DNA from: Kineosporia succinea
Lineage (GTDB): Bacteria > Actinomycetota > Actinomycetes > Actinomycetales > Kineosporiaceae
Direction of reading: 5' to 3'
DNA length: 64,000 bases
NCBI RefSeq assembly: GCF_030811555.1
Contig: NZ_JAUSQZ010000001.1
Coordinates: 1,860,001 to 1,924,000 of the forward strand
Below, in pieces: positions 18,228 to 26,825 of the stretch. Position numbers and translations under genes: made by a program. The notes under the pieces were generated by a model. The model was not told where the DNA came from. It did not search any database and saw only the letters and a program-made list of their open reading frames with translations. Numbering within the stretch: position 1 is the stretch's first letter; the number at the start of each line of letters is the position of its first letter.

Positions 18228-18743
18228 GTGCCCCCAGGCCAGGACGTCGCCCCGTTCAACGAGCTCCCGGCCGCCACGGCCCGGGAACGGCTGCTGACCT
18301 GCCTGCACGGGCCCGGCTGGGCGGAGGCGGTGCTGGCCGGGCGGCCCTATCCGGACGCCGAGAGCCTGCTGGCCACGGCCTACCGCTTCGGGCTGGTGCT
18401 CAGCGACGACGACCTCGAGGCGGCGCTGAGCCGGCATCCGCGCATCGGTGAGCGTCCTGCCGAGGTGTCCCGCGAGGCTTCGCACTCCCGCTCCGAGCAG
18501 TCCGGGGTGGACGCCTCCGACGCCGAGCTGGCGCAGGCGTTACACGCCGGAAACCTGGCCTACGAGAAGATGTTTAACCGGGTCTTCCTGATCCGGGCGG
18601 CCGGGCGCAGCGGGCCGGAGATCCTCGCCGCGCTCAACGAGAGGCTGGCCCACGATCCTGACACCGAGGCCGGCGTGGTGCGCGACCAGCTCGCCCAGAT
18701 CGCCCAGCTGCGCCTGGGTTCGCTGTTGAGCGAGCCGGTTTGA
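18228..18743 (+). CDS. uraD: OHCU decarboxylase
   Basis: Converts 2-oxo-4-hydroxy-4-carboxy-5-ureidoimidazoline to (S)-allantoin, the third step from urate. 171 aa, with FNELPAATARERLL at the start, the catalytic His in HPRIGER, and the segment NLAYEKMFNRVFLIRAAGRSG typical of UraD. The GTG start has GAGGAG upstream. It is the first gene of the purine operon; its TGA overlaps the uraH ATG. Confidence 0.93.
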   Translation: MPPGQDVAPFNELPAATARERLLTCLHGPGWAEAVLAGRPYPDAESLLATAYRFGLVLSDDDLEAALSRHPRIGERPAEVSREASHSRSEQSGVDASDAELAQALHAGNLAYEKMFNRVFLIRAAGRSGPEILAALNERLAHDPDTEAGVVRDQLAQIAQLRLGSLLSEPV

Positions 18744-19069
18744 TGGCTTCGCTCTCGACCCACGTGCTGGATTCGGGCACGGGCAGACCGGCTTCCGGGG
18801 TCTCGGTCACGCTCGAACGGCTTGCGGACGACTGGACGCCGGTGGTCACGGCGGTCACCGATGCCGACGGCCGGGTGCGCGGAGACTTCCCCGCGGTGGC
18901 CGAGGGCGTCTTCCGGCTCACCTTCGCCACCGGCGACTGGTTCGCGGCCCAGGGCCGGGAGTGTTTCTACCCCTTCGTCACGGTCGCCTTCACAGTGACC
19001 GACGAAACGCATTACCACGTGCCGATTCTCCTGTCGGCCTACGCCTATTCGACCTACCGCGGGAGCTGA
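18743..19069 (+). CDS. uraH: 5-hydroxyisourate hydrolase (transthyretin-like)
   Basis: Hydrolyses 5-hydroxyisourate made by uricase. 108 aa, the usual length. STHVLDSGTGRPASGV provides the N-terminal active-site His, and the C-terminus YRGS is the family signature. The ATG at 18743 overlaps the uraD stop. It is followed three bases later by the uricase gene. Confidence 0.95.
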   Translation: MASLSTHVLDSGTGRPASGVSVTLERLADDWTPVVTAVTDADGRVRGDFPAVAEGVFRLTFATGDWFAAQGRECFYPFVTVAFTVTDETHYHVPILLSAYAYSTYRGS

Positions 19070-19072
19070 GGC

Positions 19073-19948
19073 ATGGGCATCGTCCTGGGCGCCAACCAGT
19101 ACGGCAAGGCCGAGGTGCGGCTCGTGCACGTCGACCGTTCCGCACCGCAGCACGTGCTCACCGACCTGAACGTGAGCACCCACCTGCGCGGGGCGTTCGA
19201 CGCCACCTACCTCACCGGCGACAACTCGTCGGTGCTGGCCACGGACACGCAGAAGAACACGGTGTACGCCTTCGCCCGTCAGTTCGGCGTGGGCGAGCCG
19301 GAGGAGTTCGCGCTGCGGCTGGGGCGGCACTTCGTCCAGTCGCAGGAGGCGGTGACCGGGGCGCAGATCGAGATCGACCAGCTGCCCTGGACCCGGGTCG
19401 GCGACCACTCGTTCTCCCGGCCCGGCGGTGAACGCCGCACCACGAGCGTCACTTTCGACGGCTCGTCGGCGTGGGTCGTCTCCGGGCTCACCGATCTGGT
19501 GGTGCTGAACACCACCGGCTCGGAGTTCCACGGGTTCCCGCGCGACGAGTACACCACGCTGCCCGAGACGACCGACCGCATCCTGGCGACATCGGTGACG
19601 GCACGCTGGCGGTACTCGTCGCTGGACCTCGATTTCGGGGCGCTGTTCACGGGCATTCGCTCGCGGATGCTCGAGACCTTCGCCTCCACGCACAGTCTCG
19701 CGCTCCAGCAGACCCTGTACGCGATGGGCTCGGCGGTGCTGGAAGACTTCGCGGAGGTCGCCGAGGTCCGGCTCTCCATGCCCAACAAGCACCACTACCT
19801 GGCCGACCTGACGCCGTTCGGGCTGGACAACCCCAACCAGGTGTTCATCGCCGGCGACCGGCCCTACGGCCTGATCGAGGGCCAGGTGCTGCGCGAGGAG
19901 GCGCCCGACGCCGGGTCGGCCTGGCAGTTCGTCCCCGGCTTCGCCTGA
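19073..19948 (+). CDS. uox: Urate oxidase (uricase)
   Basis: Cofactor-free oxidation of urate to 5-hydroxyisourate and H2O2. 291 aa. Active-site elements are visible: YGKAEVR with the catalytic Lys, VLATDTQKNTVY with the catalytic Thr, an Arg in RILATSVTARWRY, and a Gln in ALQQTLYAMGSAVL. The final NPNQVFIAGDRPYGLIEGQV is conserved in bacterial uricases. Tightly packed in the operon. Confidence 0.96.
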   Translation: MGIVLGANQYGKAEVRLVHVDRSAPQHVLTDLNVSTHLRGAFDATYLTGDNSSVLATDTQKNTVYAFARQFGVGEPEEFALRLGRHFVQSQEAVTGAQIEIDQLPWTRVGDHSFSRPGGERRTTSVTFDGSSAWVVSGLTDLVVLNTTGSEFHGFPRDEYTTLPETTDRILATSVTARWRYSSLDLDFGALFTGIRSRMLETFASTHSLALQQTLYAMGSAVLEDFAEVAEVRLSMPNKHHYLADLTPFGLDNPNQVFIAGDRPYGLIEGQVLREEAPDAGSAWQFVPGFA

Positions 19949-19969
19949 ACCGCTTTCACAGGGAGCTCC

Positions 19970-21202
19970 ATGGTTTTCGACGAGTCCTTCACGTCCGAAC
20001 TGGACGCGTTGCTGGCCCCCGCCGACGCCCAGGCGGCCGCCTTTCCGGGTGAGGCCGCGAGCCGTCAGCCCGTGCACACGGTGTACGTCCCGGCCGACCA
20101 GTTCGACGCCGACGTCTGTACCCGGTGGGGCACGCAGGCGCTGGCACTGCTGGGCACGATCGCGCCGTCCTCCTCCGAACTGGCCTCACTCAGCGGCCTT
20201 CCGGCTGATCTGCTGGAGCACGCGTACCCGCGCCTGAGCCAGAAGCTCACGTCCCAGCCGATCGAAGACGTGCGGGTCGACTTCGAGGACGGGTACGGGT
20301 TGCGTCCGGACGCGGAGGAAGACGCCGCCGCGACCGCCGCCGGCCGGGCTCTCGCCGCCCTGACCAGCCCACCCCTGATGGCGGGCACCCGGATCAAGGG
20401 GCTCCAGGCGTCCACCCGCGGTCGCGGTCTGCGAACGCTGGAACTCCTGATCTCGGCGGCGGTCCCGGCGGGCGGGCTGCCGGAACGGTTCGTGGTGACG
20501 CTGCCGAAGGTGGCGCACGTGGCCGAGGTCCGTGCCGGGGTGCTGATCCTCGACCGCCTGGAAAAGGCTTTCGGGCTGGCCGAGGGCTCACTGCGGCTGG
20601 AGCTGCAGATCGAGGTGCCGCAGGCGGTGTACGGGCCCGACGGCTCGGCCGCGGTGGCCCGGCTGGTGCACGCGGCCGAAGGTCGCTGCGAGGGACTGCA
20701 TTACGGTACCTACGACTTCAGTGCGGCGGCCGGGGTGGTCGCCGGGTACCAGTCGCTGGAGCACCCGCTGGCCGACCACGCCAAGGCGGTGATGCAGCTC
20801 GCGGCGGCGCAGACCGGGGTGCGGGTCAGCGACGGCTCGACGAACGTGATCCCGGTCGGGTCGGCCGCCGACGTGGGCGCCGCCTGGCGGCTGCACGCCC
20901 GGCTGGTGCACCGGGCCCTGGAACGGGCTCTCTACCAGGGCTGGGACCTGCACCCGGGCCACCTGGTGTCGCGGTACGCGGCCACCTACGTGTTCTACCG
21001 CGCCCAGCTGGCGCCCAGTGCGGCCCGGCTGAAGACCTACGTGGCCAAGGCCGACTCGGGCGTCATGGACGAGCCGGCCACCGCCCAGGCCCTGGCCAAC
21101 GCGGTGCTGCGGGCCGTCGACTGCGGCGCCTGCGACGAGGCCGAGGTGGTCGCGGCCTGCGGTCTGGATCGCCCCGCTCTGCTCGCGCTGGCCCGACGTT
21201 AG
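19970..21202 (+). CDS. CitE/HpcH-like aldolase-lyase family protein (DUF6986 type)
   Basis: 410 aa TIM-barrel protein related to citrate lyase beta subunit and malate synthase-like enzymes. The acidic metal-ligand motifs VRVDFEDGYG (near residue 105) and LELQIEVPQAVYG (near 210) are in place, plus HYGTYDFSAAAGV. Sitting between uox and allB, it is probably part of purine use. One possibility is handling glyoxylate from ureidoglycolate (condensation with an acyl-CoA); this is inference only. Start ATG with AGGGAG upstream. Confidence 0.82.
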   Translation: MVFDESFTSELDALLAPADAQAAAFPGEAASRQPVHTVYVPADQFDADVCTRWGTQALALLGTIAPSSSELASLSGLPADLLEHAYPRLSQKLTSQPIEDVRVDFEDGYGLRPDAEEDAAATAAGRALAALTSPPLMAGTRIKGLQASTRGRGLRTLELLISAAVPAGGLPERFVVTLPKVAHVAEVRAGVLILDRLEKAFGLAEGSLRLELQIEVPQAVYGPDGSAAVARLVHAAEGRCEGLHYGTYDFSAAAGVVAGYQSLEHPLADHAKAVMQLAAAQTGVRVSDGSTNVIPVGSAADVGAAWRLHARLVHRALERALYQGWDLHPGHLVSRYAATYVFYRAQLAPSAARLKTYVAKADSGVMDEPATAQALANAVLRAVDCGACDEAEVVAACGLDRPALLALARR

Positions 21203-21211
21203 GGGAATGTT

Positions 21212-22546
21212 GTGCTGGACACGGTTTTCCGGGCTCCCCGGGTGATCACGACGGTGGGTGAGTCGGCCCGCTCGATCGGGATCCGCGACGGGCGGATCGT
21301 GGCGATCGAGCCTCTCGACGCCCCGCTCGAGGCCGCCGAGGTGATCGAGCTCGGTGACGACGTCGTGCTGATGCCGGGCCTGGTCGACACGCACGTGCAC
21401 ATCAACGAGCCGGGCCGCACCGAGTGGGAGGGCTTCGCCACCGCCACCCGCGCGGCCGCGGCCGGGGGCGTCACCACGGTCATCGACATGCCGCTGAACT
21501 CGATCCCGGCCACCACCACGGTGCAGGCCCTCGAGATCAAGCGGAAGGCCGCCGACGGAGCGGTTTTCGTGGACACCGGGTTCTGGGGCGGTGCGGTGCC
21601 GGGCAACCTCGAGCAGCTGCGCCCGCTGCACGACGCCGGGGTCTTCGGGTTCAAGTGCTTCCTGCTGCACTCCGGGGTGGACGAGTTCCTGCCACTGTCG
21701 TCGCACGAGCTGGAGCAGTATCTCTTCCGGCTCCACGACTTCGGCGCGCTGATGATCGTGCACGCGGAGAACTCGGAGGCGATCGACCGGGCCCCGGCGC
21801 CGGAGGGCGACCGGTACCGGCGGTTCCTGGCGTCGCGCCCGCGCGGGGCCGAGAACGTGGCGATCGCCGAGGTGATCGAGGCCGCGCGGTACACCGGGGC
21901 CCGGGTGCACATCCTGCACCTCTCCAGCTCCGACGCCCTGCCGATGCTGGCCTCGGCCAAGCGCGACGGGGTGCTGATCACGGTCGAGACCTGCCCGCAC
22001 TACCTGAGTTTCACCTCCGAGGCGATTCCCGACGGCGCCACGCAGTTCAAGTGCTGCCCACCGATCCGGGAGTCGACGAACCGCGAGCAGCTGTGGCAGG
22101 GGCTGGGCGACGGCGTCATCGACTGCGTCGTCACCGACCACTCCCCCTCCACGCCCGAGCTCAAGCGGTTCGACATCGGCGACTTCGGCGTGGCCTGGGG
22201 CGGGATCTCGTCGCTGCAGCTCGGGCTGCGCGCGGTGTGGAGCCAGGCCCGCACCCACGGCTACACGCTGGCCGACGTGGCCGAGTGGATGTCGGCCCGA
22301 ACCGCCCGGCTGGCCGGGCTGAGCCGCAAGGGCCGCATCGCCCTGGGCTACGACGCCGACCTGTGCCTGTTCGCCCCCGACGAGGCGGCGGTGGTGTCGG
22401 CCTCGGACCTCGAGCACAAGCACCCGATCACCCCGTACGACGGCATGGCCCTGGCCGGGGTGGTGCGCGAGACCTGGCTCGGCGGCGCCCGCATCGACCT
22501 GGGAGCGGCGCCGCGCGGGCGGCTGCTGCGCCGGGGTGACGTGTAG
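21212..22546 (+). CDS. allB: Allantoinase
   Basis: Zinc amidohydrolase opening allantoin to allantoate. 444 aa with metal motif DTHVHINEPGRTEWEGF, carbamylated Lys in FGFKCFLLHSG, His ligands in VHAENSE and HILHLSS, and Asp in VTDHSPS. The GTG start has AGGGGAA upstream. Nine bases separate it from the CitE-like gene. Confidence 0.96.
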   Translation: MLDTVFRAPRVITTVGESARSIGIRDGRIVAIEPLDAPLEAAEVIELGDDVVLMPGLVDTHVHINEPGRTEWEGFATATRAAAAGGVTTVIDMPLNSIPATTTVQALEIKRKAADGAVFVDTGFWGGAVPGNLEQLRPLHDAGVFGFKCFLLHSGVDEFLPLSSHELEQYLFRLHDFGALMIVHAENSEAIDRAPAPEGDRYRRFLASRPRGAENVAIAEVIEAARYTGARVHILHLSSSDALPMLASAKRDGVLITVETCPHYLSFTSEAIPDGATQFKCCPPIRESTNREQLWQGLGDGVIDCVVTDHSPSTPELKRFDIGDFGVAWGGISSLQLGLRAVWSQARTHGYTLADVAEWMSARTARLAGLSRKGRIALGYDADLCLFAPDEAAVVSASDLEHKHPITPYDGMALAGVVRETWLGGARIDLGAAPRGRLLRRGDV

Positions 22547-22605
22547 AGAACTGTCTCCCCCGGCCTGCGGGCCACGGCACGGCAACGACTGGAAAGGTGG
22601 CCGAC

Positions 22606-23718
22606 ATGGCTGAACAGCTCGGCGGGTACCCGGATCTCGCATCCTCCGCGGTCGGGGGGCGGGTGGTCCACGCGAACGACCAGCTGTTCGCCGACCGGCG
22701 CAACCTGATCCGCCCGGAGCCCTCGGCCCACGAGGTGACGGCCTTCGGGCCGGACGGCAAGATCTACGACGGCTGGGAGACCCGCCGCCGGCGCGAGCCC
22801 GGACACGACTTCGCCATCGTGCGGCTGGGGCTGCCCGGCGTCGTGCGGTCGGTGACCATCGACACCGCCCATTTCAAGGGCAACTACCCGCCTTTCGCGT
22901 CGATCGAGGCGGCGGCCGGCGAGGGGCACCCGGTGGCGCAAGACCTGCCGGAGAGCGCGTGGACCACCATCCTGCCCAAGGTCGCGCTCAAGGGTGACTC
23001 GCCGAACACCTTCGAGGTCGACAGCGACCGGCGCTGGACGCACGTGCGGCTGTCGATCTACCCGGACGGGGGCGTGGCCCGGCTGCGGGTGCACGGCGAG
23101 CCGGTGGCCGACCCGCGTCACCTGACCGGCACCGTCGACCTGGCCGCGCTGGCGAACGGCGGTGCGGTGACCGGGTGCTCGGACATGTTCTACTCCTCGG
23201 CGGGCAAGCTGATCCTGCCCGGCGACCCGCTGACCACCGAGGGCGGCTGGGAGAACGCCCGGCGCCGCGACGGCGGCAACGACTGGGTGCTCTTCTCCCT
23301 GGCCGGGGCCGGGCGGCTGCGCCGGGCGGTGATCGACACCAGCCACTTCCTGGGCAACGCCCCCGGGGAGGTGCGCCTGACCGACGGGGCGACCACCACG
23401 TCCCCCATCGAGCTCTTGCCCCGCACACCGGTGCGCCCCGACTCGGTGCACCGGTTCCGGGCGACACGCGACGTGGTGACGCAGGTGCGCATGGACGTGT
23501 ACCCGGACGGGGGCATGTCACGGGTGCGCCTGCTGGGCGAACTCGACGACGCCGCACTGCTTTCGCTGACGCTGCGCTACCTGAACGCGCTGCCGGGCGG
23601 GCACCAGGAAGAACTGCTGCAGGAGGTGCCGGACCTGTCGATCGACGACGCGGACCGACTGCGGACGTCGACGCTGACCGCTGTGCCGGAGATCCTGCGC
23701 GGCTATCTGCTCGGGTAG
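22606..23718 (+). CDS. alc: Allantoicase
   Basis: Hydrolyses allantoate to ureidoglycolate and urea. 370 aa made of two homologous allantoicase repeats: DGWETRRRREPGHDF with TIDTAHFKGNYP in the first half, and GWENARRRDGGNDW with VIDTSHFLGN in the second. The ATG is preceded by GGAAAGG nine bases away; a GTG nine bases upstream is less likely. It is the last gene of the operon; its 3' end overlaps the convergent GNAT gene by 16 bases. No ureidoglycolate lyase follows. Confidence 0.95.
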   Translation: MAEQLGGYPDLASSAVGGRVVHANDQLFADRRNLIRPEPSAHEVTAFGPDGKIYDGWETRRRREPGHDFAIVRLGLPGVVRSVTIDTAHFKGNYPPFASIEAAAGEGHPVAQDLPESAWTTILPKVALKGDSPNTFEVDSDRRWTHVRLSIYPDGGVARLRVHGEPVADPRHLTGTVDLAALANGGAVTGCSDMFYSSAGKLILPGDPLTTEGGWENARRRDGGNDWVLFSLAGAGRLRRAVIDTSHFLGNAPGEVRLTDGATTTSPIELLPRTPVRPDSVHRFRATRDVVTQVRMDVYPDGGMSRVRLLGELDDAALLSLTLRYLNALPGGHQEELLQEVPDLSIDDADRLRTSTLTAVPEILRGYLLG

Positions 23719-24158
23719 GTCAGGCAGATCAGGTGTTCCCGGGCGTCCCAGGACGGGCTGACCTCGAAGCCCAGCGATCGGTAGAGACGGATCGGGGCGG
23801 TGCGCCAGTCCCAGACGGTGAGGGTGACGGGGCCGGGTGCGGCTTTCGTGAGAGCGGCTTCGACCAGCGCTCGGCCGGCCCCGGTGCCGCGGGCCTGCTC
23901 GTCCACCCAGAGGCGTTTGATCTCGTTGTTCCTCATGATGACGAGGCCGATGGTGCGGGGCGGTTGCCGGGCCACCAGCGTGTGCTCGAGAAGCTCGGCC
24001 GGGTGGTCGATCTCGCGCCGGTATCTTTCCGGAAGCTCTTCGGGGACGTCGAGGCCGTGCGCGCTTTTCTCCAGCTCGGTGCGGGTGAGGTAGTCGCTCA
24101 GCAGACGGGACACGTCGGCGGCGTCCTCGGGGCGGGCGGGTTCGACGACCAGGTTCAT
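23703..24158 (-). CDS. GNAT-family N-acetyltransferase
   Basis: 151 aa, single GNAT fold. The acetyl-CoA loop is LWVDEQARGTGAGRALVEAAL near residue 90, with the preceding strand IGLVIMRNNEIK and a C-terminal YRSLGFEVSP typical of the fold. The substrate is unknown. TAACCT lies seven bases before the ATG with no ribosome site, suggesting a leaderless mRNA. It is transcribed toward the allantoicase gene and slightly overlaps it. Confidence 0.85.
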   Translation of the reverse strand: MNLVVEPARPEDAADVSRLLSDYLTRTELEKSAHGLDVPEELPERYRREIDHPAELLEHTLVARQPPRTIGLVIMRNNEIKRLWVDEQARGTGAGRALVEAALTKAAPGPVTLTVWDWRTAPIRLYRSLGFEVSPSWDAREHLICLTYPSR

Positions 24159-24246
24159 GGGTCACAGGTTAGGACTTCGGAAATTCTGTGACCGGAGTGC
24201 ACGTAGAGGGGGATTCACCCGGAAGGTCCGCACTAATCTTTGCGGC

Positions 24247-24786
24247 ATGGCGATCGCGAAGGACACCAAGGACTGGACGTGGGTACTCGATCGCACCTGC
24301 CCGGAGTGCGGGTTCGAGTCCCGGTCGGTGGAGATGTGGCGCCTGCCGTCGCTCATCCGCGCCAATGCCGCCGCGTGGCTGGAGGTGCTGGTCACGCCCG
24401 ACGTGCGGCGGCGTCCGGCCGACCACGTCTGGTCACCGCTGGAGTACGCCTGCCACGTGCGTGACACCTTCCGGATCTTCGAGGCGCGTCTGCAGATGAT
24501 GCTGACCGAGAACGACCCGCTCTTCCCCAACTGGGACCAGGACGACACCGCGATCGCCGAGCGGTACTGGGAGCAGGATCCGGTTCTGGTCTCGCGCGGG
24601 CTGCTGGAGGCGGGCGACGCGATCGCCCACCGGTTCGCCGCCGTCACCGACGCGCAGTGGTCGCGCCCCGGCCGCCGCAGCGACGGCGCGCGCTTCACGG
24701 TCGACAGCTTCGCCCGCTACTTCCTGCACGACCCGGTGCATCATCTGCATGATGTGACAGCTCAGGGTGGCAACGTCACGCCGTGA
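24247..24786 (+). CDS. DinB/maleylpyruvate-isomerase-fold protein
   Basis: 179 aa four-helix metal-binding protein of the DinB superfamily, whose actinobacterial members are often mycothiol-dependent transferases. Likely metal His residues lie in LEYACHVRDTF and in the C-terminal YFLHDPVHHLHDV. It begins with a CPECGFES segment. The ATG at 24247 follows TAATCT by seven bases, with no ribosome site, fitting a leaderless transcript. Longer frames upstream overlap the GNAT promoter and are rejected. Confidence 0.8.
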   Translation: MAIAKDTKDWTWVLDRTCPECGFESRSVEMWRLPSLIRANAAAWLEVLVTPDVRRRPADHVWSPLEYACHVRDTFRIFEARLQMMLTENDPLFPNWDQDDTAIAERYWEQDPVLVSRGLLEAGDAIAHRFAAVTDAQWSRPGRRSDGARFTVDSFARYFLHDPVHHLHDVTAQGGNVTP

Positions 24787-24864
24787 CTGCACTCGTCCTG
24801 TGGAAAACCTCGGCTGTGGATAAGTTTCCAAGACTGTCGGTGGTCTGCCCTACGGTCTGAAGAC

Positions 24865-25158
24865 ATGAGCCCAGGGCTTCACGTCGATACCGCGCAGCTC
24901 CACGAACTGGCCGCCCGTGTCCGGGCGGCCGCGTCCGAGGCGTCGAACCTGCACGCCCGCCCCGGCCCGATGCGGGCCACCATGGCCGTCCTGGCCGACG
25001 CCGCCCTGGTCTCGGCGTCGCACGACTTCCTCGAGCGCTGGTCGCACGGTCTGGGCGAGGTGGTGGCCGACGCCGGGCGCGTCGCCGATCTGCTCGCCCT
25101 GGCCGCACAGACCTGCGAAGACGCCGAAAGGCTGGCGGCGTCGGGGTTCCGGCCGTGA
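24865..25158 (+). CDS. EspC/WXG100-like small helical protein
   Basis: 97 aa, two amphipathic helices flanking a central turn with a WSHG variant of the WxG motif (W59). The opening LHVDTAQLHELAARVRAAA resembles EspC-type ESX substrates (F/V-D-x2-x-L start). The C-terminal QTCEDAERLA is where a YxxxD/E secretion motif would sit, but the Tyr is absent. The stop overlaps the start of the next gene (GTGA). It is probably a partner, chaperone or targeting subunit for the large downstream protein. TACGGT eight bases before the ATG could be a leaderless -10. Confidence 0.7.
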   Translation: MSPGLHVDTAQLHELAARVRAAASEASNLHARPGPMRATMAVLADAALVSASHDFLERWSHGLGEVVADAGRVADLLALAAQTCEDAERLAASGFRP

Positions 25159-26783
25159 GGGCCGTGCAGCAGGCCACCGTCGGAGGCATCGCCCCCGGCG
25201 AGCTCACCCGGCTGTCGGCGCAGGTCGGGGCGGCCGAATCGCTGAGCCGACACCTGCTGGTGATCGCCGCCGGGCTGGAGGCCGCGTCGCTGCGGCTGCC
25301 CACCCCGGTGGCGCAGGCGGTGGCGGCTCCGGCGGCCTCGGCGGTGAGCGCCCTGCTGGGTGCGCAACCCGGCGGGTTCCACCGGGTCGCCTCGGCCTGC
25401 CGCCGCGCGGCCACCGCCTACTCGCAGCACGCCGAGTGCCTGCGATCGGCGATTCACGGTCTGCAGAGGTCGGTTTCGGTGCCTCCCGACCTGGCCGAGG
25501 TGCTGCGGCGCGATGCTGCCCGCCAAGCGGCCGACTCGGCCCGGCTCACCGCGTCCACCCTCTCCGGGCTGGCGGCGGTGGCCCCGGCCCGGCCGCCCCG
25601 GTGGCGGCGCTGGCTCGGCACGCTCAACGATCTGCGGGGTGAGGTGGTGCTGGGCGGTGGTGAGGCGGCCCAGGCGACGCTGGTCACGGCGGCCCGTTTC
25701 AGCCGCTACCCGACACGTCCCGATCTGCAGACCACCCGCGCCATCCTGGGCGGGCTGCGTTTCGCGGCCACGCAGCCGGGTGAGACTTTCCAGGGCGTCG
25801 TCGACTGGGAGACCTGGCGCACCAACCCGGCGCGGGCCGCCGGTCACCTGATCCCCAGTGCGGCGGGGGGTTTCGGCGGCGCCAACCTGGCCGCGACGCT
25901 CCGGCCCGGTCAGCTGGCCCGGGCTCAGCGCGCGGCCGTGCTGGCCCGGGCGCACGAGGCCGGGCGGCGGGCCGCCACCGAGGCGGCGGCGCGCGCGGCG
26001 CGGTCCGAGCTGATCAGCCGCAGCACCACCCCGGCCTCCTCCCGGCTCCGGCCCTGGCTCCGTGAAGACGGGCAGGGGCTCACGCCGCAGGCCAGCGCGG
26101 CCATCGAGCGGTACGCCGCGCTGACGGCCGCCCGTGAGCCGGGGCTGACGGCGGTGATGCGCGAGGTGTCGCGGGCGGCCCGGGGCGATCTGGCCGGGCT
26201 CGCGCACCGCCTGAAAGACGGCGAGTCGCTCAAGCGCAAGGTGGCCTCAGAGAGAGGGAGTTCGCTGCCGGCACTGCTCGACCGGGCCGGAGACGCGGTG
26301 CGCTACACGGTGGTGCTCGACGCCCGGTCGTACGTCTCCGGGGTGCAGCAGGTGTCGAGGTTGCTGGAACGCCGCGGATATCAGAACTTTTCGGTGGCGA
26401 ACAAGTGGCATTCACCGCGTTACCGCGGCCTCAACACCACCTGGGCCGAGCCGTCCACGGGGGTGGTGTTCGAGGTGCAGTTCCACACCCCCGCCTCCTG
26501 GCAGGTCACCCGCGAGACCCACGGGATGTACGAGGAGCTCCGCCGCACCGGCACCCCGCAGACACGCAAAGACGAGCTCACGGCCCGTATCGGTGAGCGC
26601 TACCGCACCGCGCCGGTGCCGGAGGGGGCCGAGTACCTGCAGAAGTCGCTGCTGCCGCCGTCGGGGGTGATCGAGCGGGTGCCGGTCGACCAGACGGTGC
26701 CCGCCGCGGTGGCCGGGGCACTCGCCCCGGCGGGGGCGGGGGCCGGGCAGCGGGGCACTGATCCGGACGGCTCACCCCGATGA
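25155..26783 (+). CDS. Putative type VII-associated toxin with C-terminal RelA/SpoT-like nucleotidyltransferase domain
   Basis: 542 aa. Residues 1-110 are helical and WXG-like, then 110-330 Ala/Arg-rich helices with a Gly-rich turn (SAAGGFGGANLAATL near 235-250). Residues 345-470 carry RelA/SpoT synthetase motifs: R352-x-K354-x3-S358-x3-K362, DAVRY (D380, R383), YRGLN (Y423) replacing YxSLH, and FEVQFHTP (E440, Q442). There is no HD hydrolase domain and no TGS or ACT domain. This fits a stand-alone pyrophosphokinase of the type used by toxic small alarmone synthetases and Tas1, delivered by a WXG-style leader (inference). The ATP/GDP or tRNA target is unknown. The start GTG overlaps the EspC-like gene; no clear immunity gene follows. 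Confidence 0.72.
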   Translation: MRAVQQATVGGIAPGELTRLSAQVGAAESLSRHLLVIAAGLEAASLRLPTPVAQAVAAPAASAVSALLGAQPGGFHRVASACRRAATAYSQHAECLRSAIHGLQRSVSVPPDLAEVLRRDAARQAADSARLTASTLSGLAAVAPARPPRWRRWLGTLNDLRGEVVLGGGEAAQATLVTAARFSRYPTRPDLQTTRAILGGLRFAATQPGETFQGVVDWETWRTNPARAAGHLIPSAAGGFGGANLAATLRPGQLARAQRAAVLARAHEAGRRAATEAAARAARSELISRSTTPASSRLRPWLREDGQGLTPQASAAIERYAALTAAREPGLTAVMREVSRAARGDLAGLAHRLKDGESLKRKVASERGSSLPALLDRAGDAVRYTVVLDARSYVSGVQQVSRLLERRGYQNFSVANKWHSPRYRGLNTTWAEPSTGVVFEVQFHTPASWQVTRETHGMYEELRRTGTPQTRKDELTARIGERYRTAPVPEGAEYLQKSLLPPSGVIERVPVDQTVPAAVAGALAPAGAGAGQRGTDPDGSPR

Positions 26784-26825
26784 AGCGACTGCTCCCGGCA
26801 CAGACGGGTTGTCTACGCTGGCGAC

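Noticed and set aside
24300-24330. tRNA T-arm-like GGGTTCGAGTCCCGG
   Set aside because: It lies inside the DinB-fold coding sequence (CGFESRS codons) and no acceptor, D or anticodon arms surround it.
24801-24825. Two DnaA-box-like elements (TGTGGAAAA and TGTGGATAA)
   Set aside because: Only two boxes, no dnaA/dnaN neighbours and no AT-rich unwinding region, so not an origin.
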